Assembly (NCBI GenBank): GCA_947246775.1
Contig: CAMXTM010000080.1
Span: 1-8,203 of the forward strand
Direction: 5' to 3'
Origin: an uncultured Clostridium sp.
GTDB taxonomy: Bacteria > Bacillota > Clostridia > Lachnospirales > Anaerotignaceae
DNA length: 8,203 bases
The notes beneath the pieces were generated by a model. The model searched no databases and had not been told where the DNA came from. It worked only from the letters and a program-made list of their open reading frames with translations. Of the stretch, positions 7,673 to 8,203 are shown piece by piece. Positions within the stretch are counted from its first letter, which is position 1, and each line of letters begins with the position of its first letter. The position numbers were made by a program, and so were the translations under genes.

Positions 7673-7690
7673 CATTATCAATATTTCAAT

Positions 7691-7728
7691 TTGACGCTGA
7701 ACATTTTACAAACTGCTCAGCGCCTCAA
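7691..7728. repeat. Imperfect G-C containing hairpin
   Basis: On the plus strand TTGA-CGCTGA-a-CA pairs with TG-c-TCAGCG-cc-TCAA around a 10-nt loop: stems of 4, 6 and 2 bp with one mismatch and a 2-nt bulge. It is the most GC-rich piece of this intergenic region and lies between the end of the spore-protein gene and the methyltransferase promoter. It may stop or stabilise the spore-gene transcript, but no T-run follows on either strand, so it is not a classic intrinsic terminator. Confidence 0.4.
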
Positions 7729-7731
7729 GAC

Positions 7732-7764
7732 AAATATTTTAACAATCCAAATCATAAAATATTT
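7732..7764 (-). repeat. AT-only hairpin at the end of the spore-protein gene
   Basis: AAATATTTTA (7732-7741) and TAAAATATTT (7755-7764) are perfect 10-bp complements with a 13-nt loop. The hairpin begins within the stop codon of the small gene ending at 7763. Without G-C pairs or a following T-run it is a weak terminator at best. Its left arm can also pair with AATATTT at 7680-7686, outside the neighbouring hairpin, so the two folds exclude each other. Confidence 0.35.
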
Positions 7765-7963
7765 AAAATTTCTTTTCTTTCTCTTCTTTTTGCTTTTCTT
7801 TCTTTTTCTTTCCCATAATTCCCCCTATTTTTCCGCTTTCCTTACTTGTCAATCCTTTCCAGCCTACTTTTTTTACTTTTTCCAACAATCCCAATTCTTC
7901 CGCAATTTCATATTTCATTTCTATTGCTTTTTTTTGTTCCTCACTTAATTCTTTTTTACTCAT
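7763..7963 (-). CDS. Small acid-soluble spore protein, alpha/beta type (divergent)
   Basis: This 66-aa protein resembles alpha/beta SASPs, which coat and protect DNA in dormant spores and are degraded at germination. MKYEIAEELGLLEKV (residues 16-30) matches the first conserved block, including the KYE-IA sequence where the germination protease GPR cuts in this family (E19/I20). GLTSKESGKIGGIMGKK (37-53) matches the second block. It is at the short end of the family and ends in an unusual Lys/Glu tail (52-66). A strong SD, AAGGAGGG (7977-7970), lies 6 nt before the ATG. It is monocistronic, and no sigma-A promoter is evident upstream, as expected for a gene made in the forespore. Family assignment is from remembered motifs; function is inferred. 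Confidence 0.72.
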   Translation of the reverse strand: MSKKELSEEQKKAIEMKYEIAEELGLLEKVKKVGWKGLTSKESGKIGGIMGKKKKEKQKEEKEKKF

Positions 7964-8005
7964 TTTTTACCCTCCTTTCCCCTTATTTTTTTCCTTTTTT
8001 GATTT

Positions 8006-8033
8006 TACTATGCAATAATTTTACTTTTTTTAC
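8006..8033 (-). promoter_or_regulatory. Possible forespore (sigma F/G-type) promoter
   Basis: On the minus strand CATAGTA (8012-8006) resembles the CATNNTA -10 element of sigma-G promoters, and GTAAA (8033-8029), 16 bp upstream, is a 4/5 match to the forespore -35 element. The predicted start is near 7999, about 36 nt before the SASP-like gene. The match is partial and the region is A-rich, so this is tentative. Confidence 0.28.
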
Positions 8034-8042
8034 TAAAAACCT

Positions 8043-8071
8043 TTGACATAACGCTATTTTCATGCTAGACT
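8043..8071 (+). promoter_or_regulatory. Promoter driving the lysine riboswitch
   Basis: TTGACA (8043-8048) is a perfect -35 box. After exactly 17 bp comes TAGACT (8066-8071), four of six -10 bases, preceded by TGC, which makes an extended -10 (TGnTAGACT). The predicted start near 8078 is just before the riboswitch aptamer, which is where such a promoter should be. Confidence 0.65.
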
Positions 8072-8085
8072 ATTAACTAATTTAA

Positions 8086-8203
8086 GATAAAGTAGAGGTG
8101 CATATTTCAATAGTACACAGACAAATGCAATAAGGTGCAAAAGAAGTTTGTGAAAAGGGAAATTTGCCGAAGAAAGAATTTGCCTTATTCTTATTCTTTC
8201 TGG
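8086..8203 (+). ncRNA. Lysine riboswitch (L-box), truncated at the window end
   Basis: This is the lysine-binding aptamer that, in Firmicutes, shuts off lysine biosynthesis or transport genes when lysine is abundant, usually by terminating transcription. The recognisable core blocks are AGTAGAGGTGC (8091-8101), AATAGTA (8109-8115), AAAAGGGAAATTTGCCGAAG (8153-8172) and CTGG at the very end (8200-8203). The GAAAGAAT...ATTCTTTC arms (8172-8199) form the last internal helix. CACA (8116-8119) and TGTG (8149-8152) can close the helix between the first two core blocks. The closing strand of P1, the expression platform and the regulated gene (for example lysC, dapA, lysA or a lysine permease) are beyond the edge. 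Confidence 0.88.

Overview
The window is AT-rich (roughly one third G+C) and reads as the chromosome of a low-GC, endospore-forming Gram-positive anaerobe, most likely in Clostridia and possibly Lachnospiraceae. This placement is an inference. It rests on a bacterial V-type ATPase operon in the same order as the Enterococcus hirae ntp operon, an Hsp33 gene, a gene that looks like a small acid-soluble spore protein, purine-rich Shine-Dalgarno (SD) sequences before most genes, and an L-box (lysine) riboswitch. All protein genes are on the minus strand. Only the riboswitch at the right edge is on the plus strand.

Right to left on the minus strand, 5014 to 1 holds atpH(ntpF)-atpI-atpK-atpE-atpC-atpF-atpA. 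This is the stalk, membrane and catalytic part of a V/A-type rotary ATPase. atpA runs off the left edge, and atpB and atpD would be expected beyond it. Gaps are short (-8 to 47 nt). A good sigma-A-type promoter (TTGACA, 17 bp, TATTAT) lies at 5246-5218 and implies an untranslated leader of about 200 nt with a possible stem-loop. The rotor subunit AtpK carries the full set of residues that bind Na+ in E. hirae NtpK, so a sodium-coupled enzyme is likely.

From 5247 to 5487 there is only very AT-rich non-coding sequence with an imperfect direct repeat. From 7600 to 5488 a second minus-strand operon encodes a SAM-dependent methyltransferase, the redox-controlled chaperone Hsp33 (hslO) and a Nudix hydrolase. 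It is driven by a promoter with a perfect TATAAT, and a 15-bp palindrome overlaps the -35 box.

From 7963 to 7763 lies a short gene that looks like an alpha/beta-type spore SASP, followed downstream by two mutually exclusive hairpins. Back to back with it, at 8043 onwards on the plus strand, an extended -10 promoter leads into a lysine riboswitch cut off by the window end. The gene it controls lies outside the window.

I found no phage, insertion sequence, CRISPR, rRNA or tRNA, and no convincing undescribed system. The items worth a second look are regulatory: the long atp leader, the SD hairpin before atpE, the palindrome over the methyltransferase/hslO promoter and the spore-gene hairpins.
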